A DNA stretch of 64,000 bases, from positions 3,782,001-3,846,000 of the forward strand of contig NZ_CP038026.1 in the NCBI RefSeq assembly GCF_004421005.1, read 5' to 3'. Shown here one piece after another: positions 45,707 to 55,929 of the stretch. Positions within the stretch are counted from its first letter, which is position 1. Each line of letters starts with the position of its first letter. The stretch comes from Pseudoduganella plicata (GTDB taxonomy: Bacteria > Pseudomonadota > Gammaproteobacteria > Burkholderiales > Burkholderiaceae_D). The notes beneath the pieces are model-generated. The model saw nothing but the letters and a program-made list of their open reading frames with translations. It made no database searches and was not told where the DNA came from. Made by a program: the position numbers and the translations under genes.

Positions 45707-46234
45707 GGTATTTTCCTTTAATGTCAGGGTTAGTGTGTTATTTAATCGTGCACTACATATATGTTACCTGTACTGGCAAATAGTTCCGTGCTGCGCAGGC
45801 CGGGTGCTGTGCCTGTTGCTCTGCCGAGGTCTCCTTCGGTGCACTGCGCGCTGCCATGGAATGAACTATAAATAGCGTGCGATCTAATAGCAAGCGATTT
45901 TTGTATTTATTTTTTTGTCACCGCCCGGATCGTGTCTACCTTGGGGGCAATGAAGGGGTTTCGCGGCACCGCTCCGTGCCTGTAAGGCGGCGATGACTTG
46001 CTGTTACAGCTCCCTTCACCCCCTGCGCAGACACGAGCTCTGCAGGTGTTTTTATTTTTCGGCCGATGCCGGTATCGGCGATCCGGCAGAGGGGAAGGTA
46101 CGGACCGAACTTGGAAGCGGCAAACGCAACGGGCTGGAGAAAATCGACGAAGTCAGCCTGCCGGCGGGTCACAGGCGATCTTGGGACGGAGTCATTGCGA
46201 TGAGTTACGATAGCACTTTTGCCCAGTCGCTCCC
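45707..46234. other. 528-base intergenic region, mostly unexplained
   Basis: Holds the promoter side of the hydrolase gene (45707-45800), an AT-rich stretch 45880-45920, and at 46018-46056 a weak stem with GCAG/CTGC-type arms followed by TGTTTTTATTTTTC that could be a plus-strand terminator. Short open frames on both strands show no protein-like features. It may contain a small RNA or gene remnants left by RAYT activity; neither can be shown here. Confidence 0.4.
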
Positions 46235-46936
46235 ATGGCCCGCCTGCCCCGCCTCATCGTCCCCTCGCAACCGCACTACGTCATCCAGCGTGGCCTGAAC
46301 GGGCAGCCGGTGTTCCAGGATGAGGAGGACTACACCACGTTCCTCGCGTGGCTGCGCTCGGCAGCACGAACGTACAAGGTGGCGATTCACGCTTATGTAC
46401 TGCTGCCGGACCAGCTGCATCTGCTGGCCACGCCATCGGACGAGGACGGTCTGGGCCAGATGATGCAATGGCTGGGGCGTTACTATGTGCCGCACTACAA
46501 CCAGAAATATGGCCGCGCCGGCACGTTATGGCATGGCCGCTATAAGACGTCGGTCGTCGATCCGGACAATTACCTGCTGATCTGCAGCCGCTACATGGAG
46601 TTCGCGCCCGTGCGTGCCGGGCTGGCTGCGGCGCCAGACCAGTATCCATGGTCGACCTACGCGCACCACGTTGGCGCCAGGCCGGATGGTATCGTCACGG
46701 ACCATCCGACGTACTGGTCTCTGGGAAATACGCCCTTTCAGCGGGAGGCCGCCTATATCGAACTGGCTAACCAGTATCTGACGGGCGCGCAGATTCAGGC
46801 CGTGGAGGCCGCGGTGCTGAAAGGCTGGCCTCTGGGCACTGAACAGTACAAGAAGACGCTGGAGCAGCGCGCAAAGCGCCAGGTCCTGCCGGCCAAGCGG
46901 GGGAGACCGTTCAAGAACGCAGCTGAGCAGGGATAA
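46235..46936 (+). CDS. REP-associated tyrosine transposase (RAYT, Y1 family)
   Basis: 233-residue member of the IS200/IS605-like Y1 family that works on REP palindromes. It has the N-terminal RLIVPSQPHYVIQRGLNGQP, the central YVLLPDQLHLLATP, then MQWLGRYYVPHYNQKYGRAGTLW and YMEFAPVRAGL with a candidate catalytic Tyr. In the HUH position the first histidine is glutamine (DQLHLL instead of NHVHLL), so catalysis may be weakened or use another ligand. The basic tail (KRQVLPAKRGRPFKN) is typical. No inverted terminal repeats or target duplication were found around it, so it is a domesticated single gene rather than an intact IS. Confidence 0.88.
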   Translation: MARLPRLIVPSQPHYVIQRGLNGQPVFQDEEDYTTFLAWLRSAARTYKVAIHAYVLLPDQLHLLATPSDEDGLGQMMQWLGRYYVPHYNQKYGRAGTLWHGRYKTSVVDPDNYLLICSRYMEFAPVRAGLAAAPDQYPWSTYAHHVGARPDGIVTDHPTYWSLGNTPFQREAAYIELANQYLTGAQIQAVEAAVLKGWPLGTEQYKKTLEQRAKRQVLPAKRGRPFKNAAEQG

Positions 46937-47068
46937 CAGCGGCATCCAGCATCGCGGGGCCGAGTCACTGACGATTACTCCAGAACGCCAGCTACCGGTT
47001 GCCAAGACGGGCCAAGGTCTTCCGACTTAGCACTGCCAGCGCGTAATACGCAACATTTCCCTGAAAAT

Positions 47069-47090
47069 CCGGGGCTTGCCCGGTTTTTTT
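47069..47090 (+). terminator. Rho-independent terminator
   Basis: Stem CCGGG (47069-47073) with CCCGG (47079-47083), 5-base loop, then seven T. It lies 130 bases after the RAYT stop and before gltB. Confidence 0.75.
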
Positions 47091-47204
47091 GGGGCCCGCA
47101 TTACTCTGTCCCTATTTAAAATTTGGTTATTCATTGCAGCGCTTAATTCGACTCCGACCCTAATTGTTTATGTTGAGTTTTTTTGTGCGTTGCACTAACC
47201 TGAT

Positions 47205-47234
47205 TTTTCATTGAAAAAATTGGCACCGTAGAAT
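47205..47234 (+). promoter_or_regulatory. Candidate promoter of gltB
   Basis: TTTTCA (47205-47210), 18-base spacer, TAGAAT (47229-47234), in an AT-rich stretch 30 bases before the gltB start. The spaced TGGCAC at 47221 suggested sigma-54, but no GC at the -12 position fits. Confidence 0.4.
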
Positions 47235-47264
47235 GTGTTTCGCGGTCCTGCTTCGGAGAGTCCC

Positions 47265-50200
47265 ATGAACGCGCAAGGTTTGTACGACCCAGCCAACGAA
47301 CATGATGCCTGCGGCGTCGGTTTCGTCGCTCACATCAAAGGCAACAAGAGCCATTCCATTGTCGAGCAGGGTCTGTTGATCCTGAAAAACCTCGATCACA
47401 GGGGCGCTGTCGGTGCCGACAAGCTGATGGGCGACGGTGCCGGCATCCTGATCCAGATCCCCGACCAGTTCTACCGCGACGAGATGGCCAGGCAGGGTAT
47501 CGAGCTGCCGCCTCCCGGCGAATACGGCGTGGGCATGGTGTTCCTGCCGAAGGAAAACGCGTCGCGCATTGCCTGCGAACAGGAAATCGAGCGCGCCGTG
47601 CGGATCGAAGGCCAGGTCGTGCTGGGCTGGCGCAATGTGCCGATCGACAGCGAAATGCCGATGTCGCCGCTGGTACGGGCCAAGGAACCGGTGATCCGCC
47701 AGATCTTTATCGGCCGCGGTCCGGACATCATGGTGACCGATGCGCTCGAGCGCAAACTGTACGTGATCCGCAAATCGTCGGGCCACGCGATCCAGGCGCT
47801 GAAACTAATCCACGGCAAGGAGTTCTTCGTGCCGTCGATGTCGGCCCGCACCGTGGTCTACAAGGGCCTGCTGCTGGCCGACCAGGTCGGCGTCTACTAT
47901 AAAGACCTGCAGGATCCGCGCTGCGTGTCCGCGCTGGCGCTGGTGCACCAGCGCTTCTCGACCAACACGTTCCCGGAATGGCCGCTGGCCCACCCGTACC
48001 GCCTGATCGCCCACAATGGCGAGATCAACACCGTCAAGGGCAACTTCAACTGGATGCGCGCCCGCGAAGGCGTCATGAAGTCGGCTGTGCTGGGCGACGA
48101 CCTGCAAAAGCTGTTCCCGCTGATCTATGAAGGCCAGTCGGACACCGCGTGCTTTGACAATGCGCTGGAACTGCTGCTGATGGCAGGTTATCCGCTGGCC
48201 CAGGCAATGATGATGATGATCCCGGAAGCGTGGGAAAATCACACCACGATGGACGACAATCGCAAGGCGTTCTATGAATATCACGCCGCGATGATGGAAC
48301 CATGGGACGGCCCCGCCGCCATGGCCTTCACCGACGGCCGCTACATTGGCGGCACGCTGGACCGCAATGGCCTGCGTCCGGCGCGCTACATCGTCACCGA
48401 CGACGACCTGGTCGTCATGGCATCCGAATCGGGCGTGCTGCCGATCCCGGAATCGAAGATCATCCAGAAATGGCGCCTGCAGCCGGGCAAGATGTTCCTG
48501 ATCGACCTGGAAGCGGGCCGCATCATCGACGATAAAGAGCTCAAGGACACGTACGCCAACGCCAAGCCCTATAAAGCGTGGATCAACGCGGTGCGCATCA
48601 AGCTGAACGCCCTGAAACTGTCGGAAAGCCAGTTGCAGCACAACGTGACGAAATACGGCACCGCGCAGGGCGAGAAGCAGCCGGCCGCGCTGCTGGACCG
48701 CCAGCAGGCGTTCGGCTACACGCAGGAAGACCTGCGCTTCCTGCTGGCGCCAATGGCCGTCAACGGCGAAGAGGCCGTCGGCTCGATGGGCAATGACTCG
48801 CCGCTGGCCGTCATGTCCAACAAACTCAAGCCGCTGTATAACTACTTCAAGCAGCTGTTCGCCCAGGTGACGAACCCGCCGATCGACCCGATCCGCGAAG
48901 CGATGGTGATGTCGCTGGTATCGTTCATCGGTCCGAAGCCGAACCTGCTGGACACGAACAACGTCAACCCGCCGATGCGCCTGGAAGTGACGCAGCCCGT
49001 GCTGTCGTTCGACGACATGGCGCGCCTGCGCCACATCGGCCAGCACACGGGCGGCAAGTTCAAGTCGTATGAACTGTCGATCTGCTACCCGCTGGCGTGG
49101 GGCAAGGAAGGCGTGGAAGCGTCGCTGGCGTCGCTGTGCGCGGAAGCCGTCGATGCGATCAAGTCCGGCCACAACATCCTGATCGTATCGGACCGCGCCA
49201 TCTGCGCTGACCGCGTGGCGATTCCGGCGTTGCTGGCAACGTCGGCGATCCACCAGCATCTGGTCAGCAAAGGCCTGCGCGCCTCGACCGGTCTCGTCGT
49301 TGAGACGGGTTCGGCGCGCGAGACGCACCACTTCGCGCTGCTGGCCGGTTATGGCGCCGAAGCCGTGCACCCGTACCTGGCGATGGAAACCCTGGCCGAC
49401 CTGGCGCACGCACTGCCGGGCAGCCTGACGGCGGACCAGGCCATCTACAACTACACCAAGGCCGTGGGCAAGGGTCTGATGAAGGTGATGTCGAAGATGG
49501 GCATTTCCACGTATATGTCGTACTGCGGCGCGCAGATTTTCGAAGCCGTCGGCCTGAACAAGTCCGTCGTCGACAAGTATTTCAAGGGCACGGCATCGAA
49601 CGTGCAGGGGATCGGCCTGTTCGAAGTTGCCGAGGAAGGCCTGCGCCTGCACAACCTGGCGTTCGGTAACGACCCGACCCTGGCGAAGAGCCTCGATGCG
49701 GGCGGCGAATATGCCTATCGCGTGCGTGGGGAGGACCACCTGTGGACGCCGGATGCGATCGCCAAGCTGCAGCATTCGACCCGCGCCAACAACTTCTCGA
49801 CGTACAAAGAGTATGCGCAGATCATCAACGACCAGACCCGCCGTCACCTGACGTTGCGCGGCCTGTTCGAGTTCCGGATCGATCCTTCGAAGGCGATCCC
49901 GCTGGACGAAGTGGAACCGGCCAAGGAAATCGTCAAGCGCTTTGCCACCGGCGCGATGTCGATGGGCTCGATCTCCACGGAAGCGCACGCGACCCTGGCA
50001 ATTGCCATGAACCGCATCGGCGGCAAGTCCAATACGGGCGAAGGCGGCGAGGATCCGAACCGCTTCGTCAACGAACTGAAGGGCATTCCGATCAGGCAGG
50101 GCGCGACGATGGCCGATGTCATCGGCAAGGACCAGGTCGTTGTCGACATCCCGCTGCAGGATGGCGACTCGCTGCGTTCGCGCATCAAGCAGGTGGCGTC

Positions 50201-51986
50201 CGGCCGCTTCGGCGTCACGGCGGAATACCTGAACTCGGCCGACCAGATCCAGATCAAGATGGCGCAGGGCGCCAAGCCGGGCGAAGGCGGCCAGCTGCCG
50301 GGCCACAAGGTGTCCGGCTACATCGCCACCTTGCGCTTTGCCGTGCCGGGTGTCGGCCTGATCTCGCCGCCACCGCACCACGATATCTATTCGATCGAGG
50401 ATCTGGCGCAGCTGATCCACGATCTGAAGAACGTGAATCCGCGTGCGTCGATCTCCGTCAAACTGGTGTCCGAAGTGGGTATCGGTACGGTCGCCGCCGG
50501 TGTGTCGAAAGCCAAGGCCGACCACGTGGTGGTGGCCGGCCATGACGGCGGCACGGGCGCTTCGCCACTGTCGTCGGTGAAGCACGCCGGCACGCCGTGG
50601 GAGCTGGGCCTGGCCGAGACACAGCAGACGCTGGTGCTCAATGGCCTGCGCAACCGTATCCGCGTGCAGGCCGACGGCCAGATGCGCACGGGGCGCGACG
50701 TCGTCATCGCGGCCATGCTGGGCGCGGACGAGATCGGCTTTGCCACGGCACCGCTGGTGGTGGAAGGCTGCATCATGATGCGCAAGTGCCACCTGAACAC
50801 GTGCCCGGTTGGCGTTGCCACGCAGGACCCGGAACTGCGCGCGAAGTTCCAGGGCAAGCCCGAACACGTCGTCAATTACTTCTTCTTCGTTGCCGAAGAG
50901 GCCCGCCAGCTGATGGCACAACTGGGCATCCGCACGTACAACGAGCTGATCGGCCGCTCCGACCTGCTGGACAAATCGAAGGCGATCTCGCACTGGAAGG
51001 CGCAGGGACTGGACTTCTCGGCCATCTTCTACCAGCCGAAGGTGGACGAGGGTCTGTGCATCTACCACAACGAGGACCAGGAACACGGCCTGGAAAAGGC
51101 GCTCGATCACAAGCTGATCGCGCAGGCCAAGGCGGCGCTGGAGAAGGGCGAGCGCGTCTCGTTCATCTCGCCGGTGAAGAACCTGAACCGCACCGTCGGC
51201 ACGATGCTGTCGGGCGAGGTGGCCAAGCGCTACGGCCACGCCGGCCTGCCGGACGACACGATCCACATCCAGCTGCAGGGCACTGCCGGCCAGTCGGCCT
51301 GCGCGTTCCTGGCGCATGGCATCACGATCGACCTGGTGGGTGAGGGCAACGACTACGTGGGTAAAGGCCTGTCGGGCGGGCGCATCATTGTGCGGCCGAA
51401 CACCGAGTTCCGTGGCTGGGCCGTCAACAACATCATCATCGGTAACACGGTGCTGTACGGTGCCATTTCCGGCGAGGCATTCTTCAACGGCGTGGCGGGC
51501 GAGCGTTTCGCCGTGCGTAACTCGGGTGCGACGGCTGTCGTCGAAGGCCTGGGCGACCACGGCTGCGAATACATGACGGGCGGCACCGTCGTCGTGCTGG
51601 GCAACACGGGCCGCAACTTCGCGGCGGGCATGTCGGGCGGTATCGCCTACGTGTACGACCCGGACGGCGACTTCGAGAGGAAGTGCAACCTGTCGATGGT
51701 CAGCCTGGAGGAAGTGCTGCCGGCAACGGAACAGCATCTGGACAAGTCGACCTGGCACGCCCAGCACCGCAATGGCACGCCGGAAGCGGACGAGACGATC
51801 CTGAGGCGCCTGATCGAACGTCACTTCAAGCACACGGGCAGCACGCGCGCCCGCCTCTTGCTGGATACTTGGGCGGAAAGCCGTGGCAAGTTCGTCAAGG
51901 TCTTCCCGAATGAATACAAGCGTGCACTGGTGGAGCTGGCCGACAACGCCGCCATCGAAGCCGAAACGCAAGCCATCGCCGCGTAA
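47265..51986 (+). CDS. gltB: Glutamate synthase (NADPH) large subunit
   Basis: 1573-residue GOGAT alpha subunit making two glutamates from glutamine and 2-oxoglutarate. ATG 47265 has GGAGAG five bases upstream and gives a short propeptide before the N-terminal nucleophile Cys16 ([13 protein letters not shown]) of the glutaminase domain. The FMN/synthase domain follows with [27 protein letters not shown] (in pieces), the 3Fe-4S cysteines in [19 protein letters not shown], and a C-terminal beta-helix with many GG motifs ([13 protein letters not shown]). It is followed after 14 bases by gltD. The very long antisense open frame over it is a GC-bias shadow. Confidence 0.97.
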   Translation: MNAQGLYDPANEHDACGVGFVAHIKGNKSHSIVEQGLLILKNLDHRGAVGADKLMGDGAGILIQIPDQFYRDEMARQGIELPPPGEYGVGMVFLPKENASRIACEQEIERAVRIEGQVVLGWRNVPIDSEMPMSPLVRAKEPVIRQIFIGRGPDIMVTDALERKLYVIRKSSGHAIQALKLIHGKEFFVPSMSARTVVYKGLLLADQVGVYYKDLQDPRCVSALALVHQRFSTNTFPEWPLAHPYRLIAHNGEINTVKGNFNWMRAREGVMKSAVLGDDLQKLFPLIYEGQSDTACFDNALELLLMAGYPLAQAMMMMIPEAWENHTTMDDNRKAFYEYHAAMMEPWDGPAAMAFTDGRYIGGTLDRNGLRPARYIVTDDDLVVMASESGVLPIPESKIIQKWRLQPGKMFLIDLEAGRIIDDKELKDTYANAKPYKAWINAVRIKLNALKLSESQLQHNVTKYGTAQGEKQPAALLDRQQAFGYTQEDLRFLLAPMAVNGEEAVGSMGNDSPLAVMSNKLKPLYNYFKQLFAQVTNPPIDPIREAMVMSLVSFIGPKPNLLDTNNVNPPMRLEVTQPVLSFDDMARLRHIGQHTGGKFKSYELSICYPLAWGKEGVEASLASLCAEAVDAIKSGHNILIVSDRAICADRVAIPALLATSAIHQHLVSKGLRASTGLVVETGSARETHHFALLAGYGAEAVHPYLAMETLADLAHALPGSLTADQAIYNYTKAVGKGLMKVMSKMGISTYMSYCGAQIFEAVGLNKSVVDKYFKGTASNVQGIGLFEVAEEGLRLHNLAFGNDPTLAKSLDAGGEYAYRVRGEDHLWTPDAIAKLQHSTRANNFSTYKEYAQIINDQTRRHLTLRGLFEFRIDPSKAIPLDEVEPAKEIVKRFATGAMSMGSISTEAHATLAIAMNRIGGKSNTGEGGEDPNRFVNELKGIPIRQGATMADVIGKDQVVVDIPLQDGDSLRSRIKQVASGRFGVTAEYLNSADQIQIKMAQGAKPGEGGQLPGHKVSGYIATLRFAVPGVGLISPPPHHDIYSIEDLAQLIHDLKNVNPRASISVKLVSEVGIGTVAAGVSKAKADHVVVAGHDGGTGASPLSSVKHAGTPWELGLAETQQTLVLNGLRNRIRVQADGQMRTGRDVVIAAMLGADEIGFATAPLVVEGCIMMRKCHLNTCPVGVATQDPELRAKFQGKPEHVVNYFFFVAEEARQLMAQLGIRTYNELIGRSDLLDKSKAISHWKAQGLDFSAIFYQPKVDEGLCIYHNEDQEHGLEKALDHKLIAQAKAALEKGERVSFISPVKNLNRTVGTMLSGEVAKRYGHAGLPDDTIHIQLQGTAGQSACAFLAHGITIDLVGEGNDYVGKGLSGGRIIVRPNTEFRGWAVNNIIIGNTVLYGAISGEAFFNGVAGERFAVRNSGATAVVEGLGDHGCEYMTGGTVVVLGNTGRNFAAGMSGGIAYVYDPDGDFERKCNLSMVSLEEVLPATEQHLDKSTWHAQHRNGTPEADETILRRLIERHFKHTGSTRARLLLDTWAESRGKFVKVFPNEYKRALVELADNAAIEAETQAIAA

Positions 51987-52000
51987 GAAGGAATATATAA

Positions 52001-53464
52001 ATGGGCAAAATCACCGGTTTCATGGAATTCCAGCGGCAGGAAGAGCAATACCTGCCTCCCGAGTCGCGTCTGAAGAACTATAAGGAGTTCGTCCTCAAGC
52101 TGACGGACGAGCAGGCCAAGGTGCAGGGTGCGCGCTGCATGGATTGCGGCATCCCGTTCTGCAACTCGGGCTGCCCGGTCAACAACATCATTCCGGACTG
52201 GAACGACCTGGTGTATCGCCAGCATTACCGCCAGGCGCTGGACGTGCTGCATCAAACCAATAATTTTCCGGAATTCACGGGCCGCATCTGCCCGGCGCCG
52301 TGCGAGAGCGCTTGTACGCTGGGCATCGCCGACGATCCCGTCGGCATCAAGTCGATCGAGCACAAGATCATCGACGAGGGCTGGGAGCACGGCTGGGTCA
52401 AGCCGCAGCCGCCGGAGAAAAAAACCGGCAAGACCGTCGCCATCGTCGGTTCCGGTCCGGCCGGCCTGGCGGCCGCGCAACAGCTGGCGCGCGCCGGGCA
52501 TGACGTGACGGTGTTCGAGAAATCGGACCGCGCGGGCGGCCTGCTGCGTTACGGCATCCCCGACTTCAAGCTGGAAAAGTTCCATATCGACCGCCGGATC
52601 GAACAAATGGAAGCCGAAGGCGTCAAATTCCGCCTGTCCACGCTGATCGGCAAGGATTTCCCTGCCAACGTCAACAACTGGGCGAAAGAGACGATCTTCC
52701 CGGAAGACCTGGAGAAGGAATTCGACGCCGTCGTCATCGCCGGCGGCGCCGAGCAGCCGCGCGACCTGCCGGTGCCGGGCCGCGAGCTGAAGGGCGTGCA
52801 TTTCGCGATGGACTTCCTGCCGCTGCAGAACAAGATCAATGCCGGCGACAAGGTGAAGGATCAGATCAAGGCCACGGGCAAGCACGTCGTCGTCATTGGC
52901 GGCGGCGATACGGGCTCGGACTGTGTCGGCACGTCGAACCGCCATGGCGCTGCCAGCATCACGCAGTTCGAGCTGATGCCGATGCCGCCGGAGCAGGAGA
53001 ACAAGCCGCTGGTCTGGCCGTACTGGCCGACGAAGCTGCGCACGTCGTCGTCGCACGAGGAAGGTTGCGAGCGCGACTGGGCCGTGGCAACCAAGCGCCT
53101 GGAAGGCAAGAACGGCAAAGTGGAAAAGCTGGTCGCCTGCCGCGTCGAGTGGAAGGACGGCAAGATGCAGGAAGTGCCGAACTCCGAGTTCGAGATGAAG
53201 GCCGACCTCGTGCTGCTGGCGATGGGTTTCGTCTCGCCCGTACAACAGGTGCTGGACGCGTTCGGCATCGACAAGGACGCCCGCGGCAATGCCCGTGCGA
53301 CCACCGATGGCGAAGGTTGCTACAAGACCAGCAAGCCGAGCGTCTTCGCGGCCGGTGACATCCGCCGCGGCCAGTCGCTGGTGGTCTGGGCCATCCGCGA
53401 AGGCCGCCAGTGCGCCCGCGCTGTCGATGAATTCCTGATGGGGAACTCGGTCCTGCCGCGCTGA
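52001..53464 (+). CDS. gltD: Glutamate synthase (NADPH) small subunit
   Basis: 487-residue GOGAT beta subunit that oxidises NADPH and sends electrons to GltB. The N-terminal 4Fe-4S cysteines are in [19 protein letters not shown] and [15 protein letters not shown]. The FAD motif is [20 protein letters not shown], and the NADPH motif [15 protein letters not shown]. Standard length. Cotranscribed with gltB, and the operon ends at a strong hairpin terminator at 53482-53508. Confidence 0.97.
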   Translation: MGKITGFMEFQRQEEQYLPPESRLKNYKEFVLKLTDEQAKVQGARCMDCGIPFCNSGCPVNNIIPDWNDLVYRQHYRQALDVLHQTNNFPEFTGRICPAPCESACTLGIADDPVGIKSIEHKIIDEGWEHGWVKPQPPEKKTGKTVAIVGSGPAGLAAAQQLARAGHDVTVFEKSDRAGGLLRYGIPDFKLEKFHIDRRIEQMEAEGVKFRLSTLIGKDFPANVNNWAKETIFPEDLEKEFDAVVIAGGAEQPRDLPVPGRELKGVHFAMDFLPLQNKINAGDKVKDQIKATGKHVVVIGGGDTGSDCVGTSNRHGAASITQFELMPMPPEQENKPLVWPYWPTKLRTSSSHEEGCERDWAVATKRLEGKNGKVEKLVACRVEWKDGKMQEVPNSEFEMKADLVLLAMGFVSPVQQVLDAFGIDKDARGNARATTDGEGCYKTSKPSVFAAGDIRRGQSLVVWAIREGRQCARAVDEFLMGNSVLPR

Positions 53465-53481
53465 CACGCATCGTTGCGCGC

Positions 53482-53508
53482 AAAAACCGGTGACAGGCAC
53501 CGGTTTTT
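53482..53508 (+). terminator. Terminator of gltBD
   Basis: Arms AAAAACCGGTG (53482-53492) and CACCGGTTTTT (53498-53508) with a 5-base loop and a T-run, 18 bases after the gltD stop. The A-rich left arm would make it bidirectional. Confidence 0.85.
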
Positions 53509-53606
53509 TTTCGCCAGCGCAGCGCCCGGCTGGCCGAAGGTTGGTCGTACCGTCCGGCGACAGGGACCACCAACACGGGGCGAAATCGGAGCCTGTCACC
53601 GGTTTT
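53483..53606. repeat. Dispersed 3'-end palindrome, copy 6
   Basis: AAAACCGGTGACAGGC (53483-53498) recurs as its exact complement at 53591-53606, 92 bases away, so the gltD terminator arm can also pair with a distal copy. The core GGTGACAGGCACC belongs to the same family as the palindromes at 28.7, 36.1 and 44.8 kb. Confidence 0.7.
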
Positions 53607-53645
53607 CCAGGGTGAGGCCCTATTTTCTTGGCAATTGTGCGGAGC

Positions 53646-53708
53646 AGCAAATTTACAACATTTGATGATTGTAAATTGCTGACTCTGCGGTTAGTAGTGT
53701 TGTATGAT
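53646..53708 (+). promoter_or_regulatory. Inverted repeat and candidate promoter upstream of the mla operon
   Basis: AGCAAATTTACAA (53646-53658) and TTGTAAATTGCT (53669-53680) form an AT-rich inverted repeat lacking one T in the right arm. It is followed by TATGAT at 53703-53708, a good -10 box, with only a weak -35 (TGACTC, 17 bases). The repeat could be an operator just upstream of -35. The start of mlaF lies 100 bases further; the rest of the 343-base gap holds the gltD terminator and palindrome copy 6. Confidence 0.45.
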
Positions 53709-53807
53709 TCGCCTCTTAATTTCAGTAATATTGCCTCGCCTAGGGGCCGCCAGCAGAGTCATGTATTTCTGCATTACAATATGGCATCAAAATAAAGAGC
53801 TATAGAC

Positions 53808-54611
53808 GTGCCCAACCTCGTTGAAATCCGCGATTTGCACTTTTCCTATGGAAAGCGCGCCATTCTGGCCGGTCTTCATATGGATTTCCCGAAGGGGAAG
53901 GTCGTGGCCGTCATGGGCGGCTCCGGCAGCGGCAAGACCACCGTCCTGCGCCTGATCGGTGGACAGTTGCGCCCAAAGACCGGCCAGGTGTCCGTTGACG
54001 GCCAGATTGTCCACAACCTCAAGACGGCCGACCTGTACTTGCTGCGTCGCAAGATGGGCATGTTGTTCCAGCACGGCGCCCTGTTTACGGACCTGACGGT
54101 CTTTGAAAACGTGGCGTTTCCGCTGCGCGAGCATACCGATCTGCCGGAAGAGCTGATCCGCGATCTGGTGTTGATGAAGCTGCACGCGGTCGGCCTGCGC
54201 AACGCGGCCAAGCTGAAACCCGGCGAGATTTCCGGCGGCATGGCGCGGCGTGTCGCGCTGGCGCGTTCGATCGCGCTGGACCCGCAACTGATCATGTACG
54301 ACGAACCGTTTGCCGGCCTCGACCCGATCTCGATGGGCGTCACGGCCAATCTGATCCGCAACCTGAACGACGCGCTGGGCTCGACCAGCATTCTCGTCTC
54401 GCACGACGTCAAGGAATCGTTCCAGATCGCGGACTACGTTTATTTCCTGTCGCAGGGCAAGATCGTTGCCCACGGCACCCCGGCGGACATGATGGTATCG
54501 ACTGACCCTTACGTAAAACAATTCGTGCATGCGGAAGCGGACGGCCCGGTGCCGTTCCACTATCCCGGCAAGTCGCTGGCCGAGGACCTGGGCCTGGGAG
54601 ACCGCGCATGA
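53808..54611 (+). CDS. mlaF: Phospholipid transport ATP-binding protein MlaF
   Basis: 267-residue ABC ATPase that powers the MlaFEDB inner-membrane complex in retrograde/anterograde phospholipid transport. Walker A GGSGSGKTT, signature EISGGMARRVALARS, Walker B LIMYDEPFAGLD, H-loop LVSHDVKE. Starts with GTG at 53808, with AAAGAG about 9 bases upstream. It overlaps mlaE by four bases (ATGA). First gene of the operon. Confidence 0.95.
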   Translation: MPNLVEIRDLHFSYGKRAILAGLHMDFPKGKVVAVMGGSGSGKTTVLRLIGGQLRPKTGQVSVDGQIVHNLKTADLYLLRRKMGMLFQHGALFTDLTVFENVAFPLREHTDLPEELIRDLVLMKLHAVGLRNAAKLKPGEISGGMARRVALARSIALDPQLIMYDEPFAGLDPISMGVTANLIRNLNDALGSTSILVSHDVKESFQIADYVYFLSQGKIVAHGTPADMMVSTDPYVKQFVHAEADGPVPFHYPGKSLAEDLGLGDRA

Positions 54612-55393
54612 TCGGCCATCGCCTGTTGGGCGGGCTCGGCAATACGGTACGCGATTATGTGGAAAGCCTGGGTTACGCCACCCGCACGTTCTTCACGATG
54701 CTGGGGCTGTCAGGCGGCCTGCTGCGCCGGCCCCGCCTCATCGTCGAGCAACTGCACTTCATCGGTAACTATTCGCTGCTGATCATCACCTTATCCGGCC
54801 TGTTCGTCGGCATGGTGCTGGGCCTGCAGGGTTATTACACGCTGAATAAATACGGCGCCTCCGAGTCGCTGGGCCTGCTGGTGGCGCTGGGACTGACGCG
54901 TGAGCTGGGTCCGGTGATCACGGCGCTGCTGTTTGCCGGCCGTGCCGGCACGTCGCTGACGGCGGAAATCGGCCTGATGAAGGCGGGCGAGCAGTTGTCG
55001 GCCATGGAAATGATGGCCGTGAACCCGATCCAGCGCGTGCTGGCGCCCCGTTTCTGGGCCGGTGTTGTTGCCGTACCACTGCTGGCATCGGTATTCAGCG
55101 CCGTCGGCATCTTTGGCGGCTACCTGGTCGGCGTCAAGCTGATCGGTGTCGACGCCGGGGCGTTCTGGTCGCAGATGCAGTCCGGCGTGGACCTGTGGAA
55201 GGACGTTTTCAACGGCTTCGTCAAGAGCGTCGTCTTCGGTATCGCCATCACGTTCATCGCGCTGTACCAGGGCTATGAAGCACGCCCGACCCCCGAGGAC
55301 GTGGCCGGCGCGACCACGCGGTCCGTCGTCATTTCGTCGCTGATGATCTGGTGGCTCGACTTCATGCTGACGGCATTGATGTTCAGCCGGTAA
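54608..55393 (+). CDS. mlaE: Phospholipid transport permease MlaE
   Basis: 261-residue inner-membrane permease with about five transmembrane segments and the MlaE signature LTRELGPVITALLFAGRAGTS. It forms the core of the MlaFEDB transporter. Its start overlaps the mlaF stop (ATGA). It is followed after 65 bases by mlaD. Confidence 0.95.
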   Translation: MIGHRLLGGLGNTVRDYVESLGYATRTFFTMLGLSGGLLRRPRLIVEQLHFIGNYSLLIITLSGLFVGMVLGLQGYYTLNKYGASESLGLLVALGLTRELGPVITALLFAGRAGTSLTAEIGLMKAGEQLSAMEMMAVNPIQRVLAPRFWAGVVAVPLLASVFSAVGIFGGYLVGVKLIGVDAGAFWSQMQSGVDLWKDVFNGFVKSVVFGIAITFIALYQGYEARPTPEDVAGATTRSVVISSLMIWWLDFMLTALMFSR

Positions 55394-55458
55394 TTTCACG
55401 TAGTCGTATGTGCGCTGCCGCTCAGTGCGGTACAGTAAAAACCTATAGGATTAGTTTT

Positions 55459-55929
55459 ATGCAACGCAAATCTCTGGATGTCTGGGTCGGTCTGTTCATC
55501 GTGATCGGTGTGGCCGCACTGATGTTCCTGGCGCTGAAAGCGGGCAATAACAGTTCGTTCTCGCTCGCCAAAACGTACGAGATCACGGCCAAGTTCGACA
55601 ATATCGGCAGCCTGCGGCCGCAGGCGGCAGTGAAGGCGTCGGGCGTGGTGGTGGGCCGTGTAGCGGAAATTGCCTTTGACGACAAGTCGTACAAGGCGGC
55701 CGTGACGCTGGAAATGGACTCGACGTACAAGTTCCCGAAAGACAGCTCGGCCAAGATCCTGACGTCGGGTCTGCTGGGCGAGCAGTACATCGGTATCGAA
55801 GCCGGTGGCGACGAGAAAAACCTGAGCGCTGGCGACAAGATCGCCCGCACCCAGTCCGCCGCCGTGCTGGAAGACCTGATCAATCAATTTATTTACAGCA
55901 AAGCCGCTGAAGGAAAGGACTCCAACTGA
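55459..55929 (+). CDS. mlaD: MCE-domain lipid-binding protein MlaD
   Basis: 156-residue periplasmic MCE protein anchored by an N-terminal transmembrane helix (VGLFIVIGVAALMFLALKAG) and forming the hexameric ring on MlaE. MCE domain: KTYEITAKFDNIGSLRPQA then VKASGVVVGRVAEIAF and LTSGLLGEQYIGIEAGG. ATG 55459 (MQRKSLDVW) is chosen because it gives the standard N-terminus, and AGGAT precedes it. The stop overlaps the mlaA start by one base. Confidence 0.95.
   Translation: MQRKSLDVWVGLFIVIGVAALMFLALKAGNNSSFSLAKTYEITAKFDNIGSLRPQAAVKASGVVVGRVAEIAFDDKSYKAAVTLEMDSTYKFPKDSSAKILTSGLLGEQYIGIEAGGDEKNLSAGDKIARTQSAAVLEDLINQFIYSKAAEGKDSN

Larger units (their letters stand above)
46937..47264. other. Intergenic region between RAYT and gltB
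   Basis: No gene. It contains a rho-independent terminator (47069-47090) and an AT-rich promoter region for gltB (47160-47235). The stretch 46940-47040 shows nothing recognisable. Confidence 0.6.

Noticed and set aside
47221..47238. Sigma-54 promoter of gltB
   Set aside because: TGGCAC is present but the -12 GC element at the required spacing is missing.
47805..51971. A 1388-codon antisense open frame over gltB
   Set aside because: High-GC third-position bias in gltB removes stops on the opposite strand; the antisense translation has no family features.
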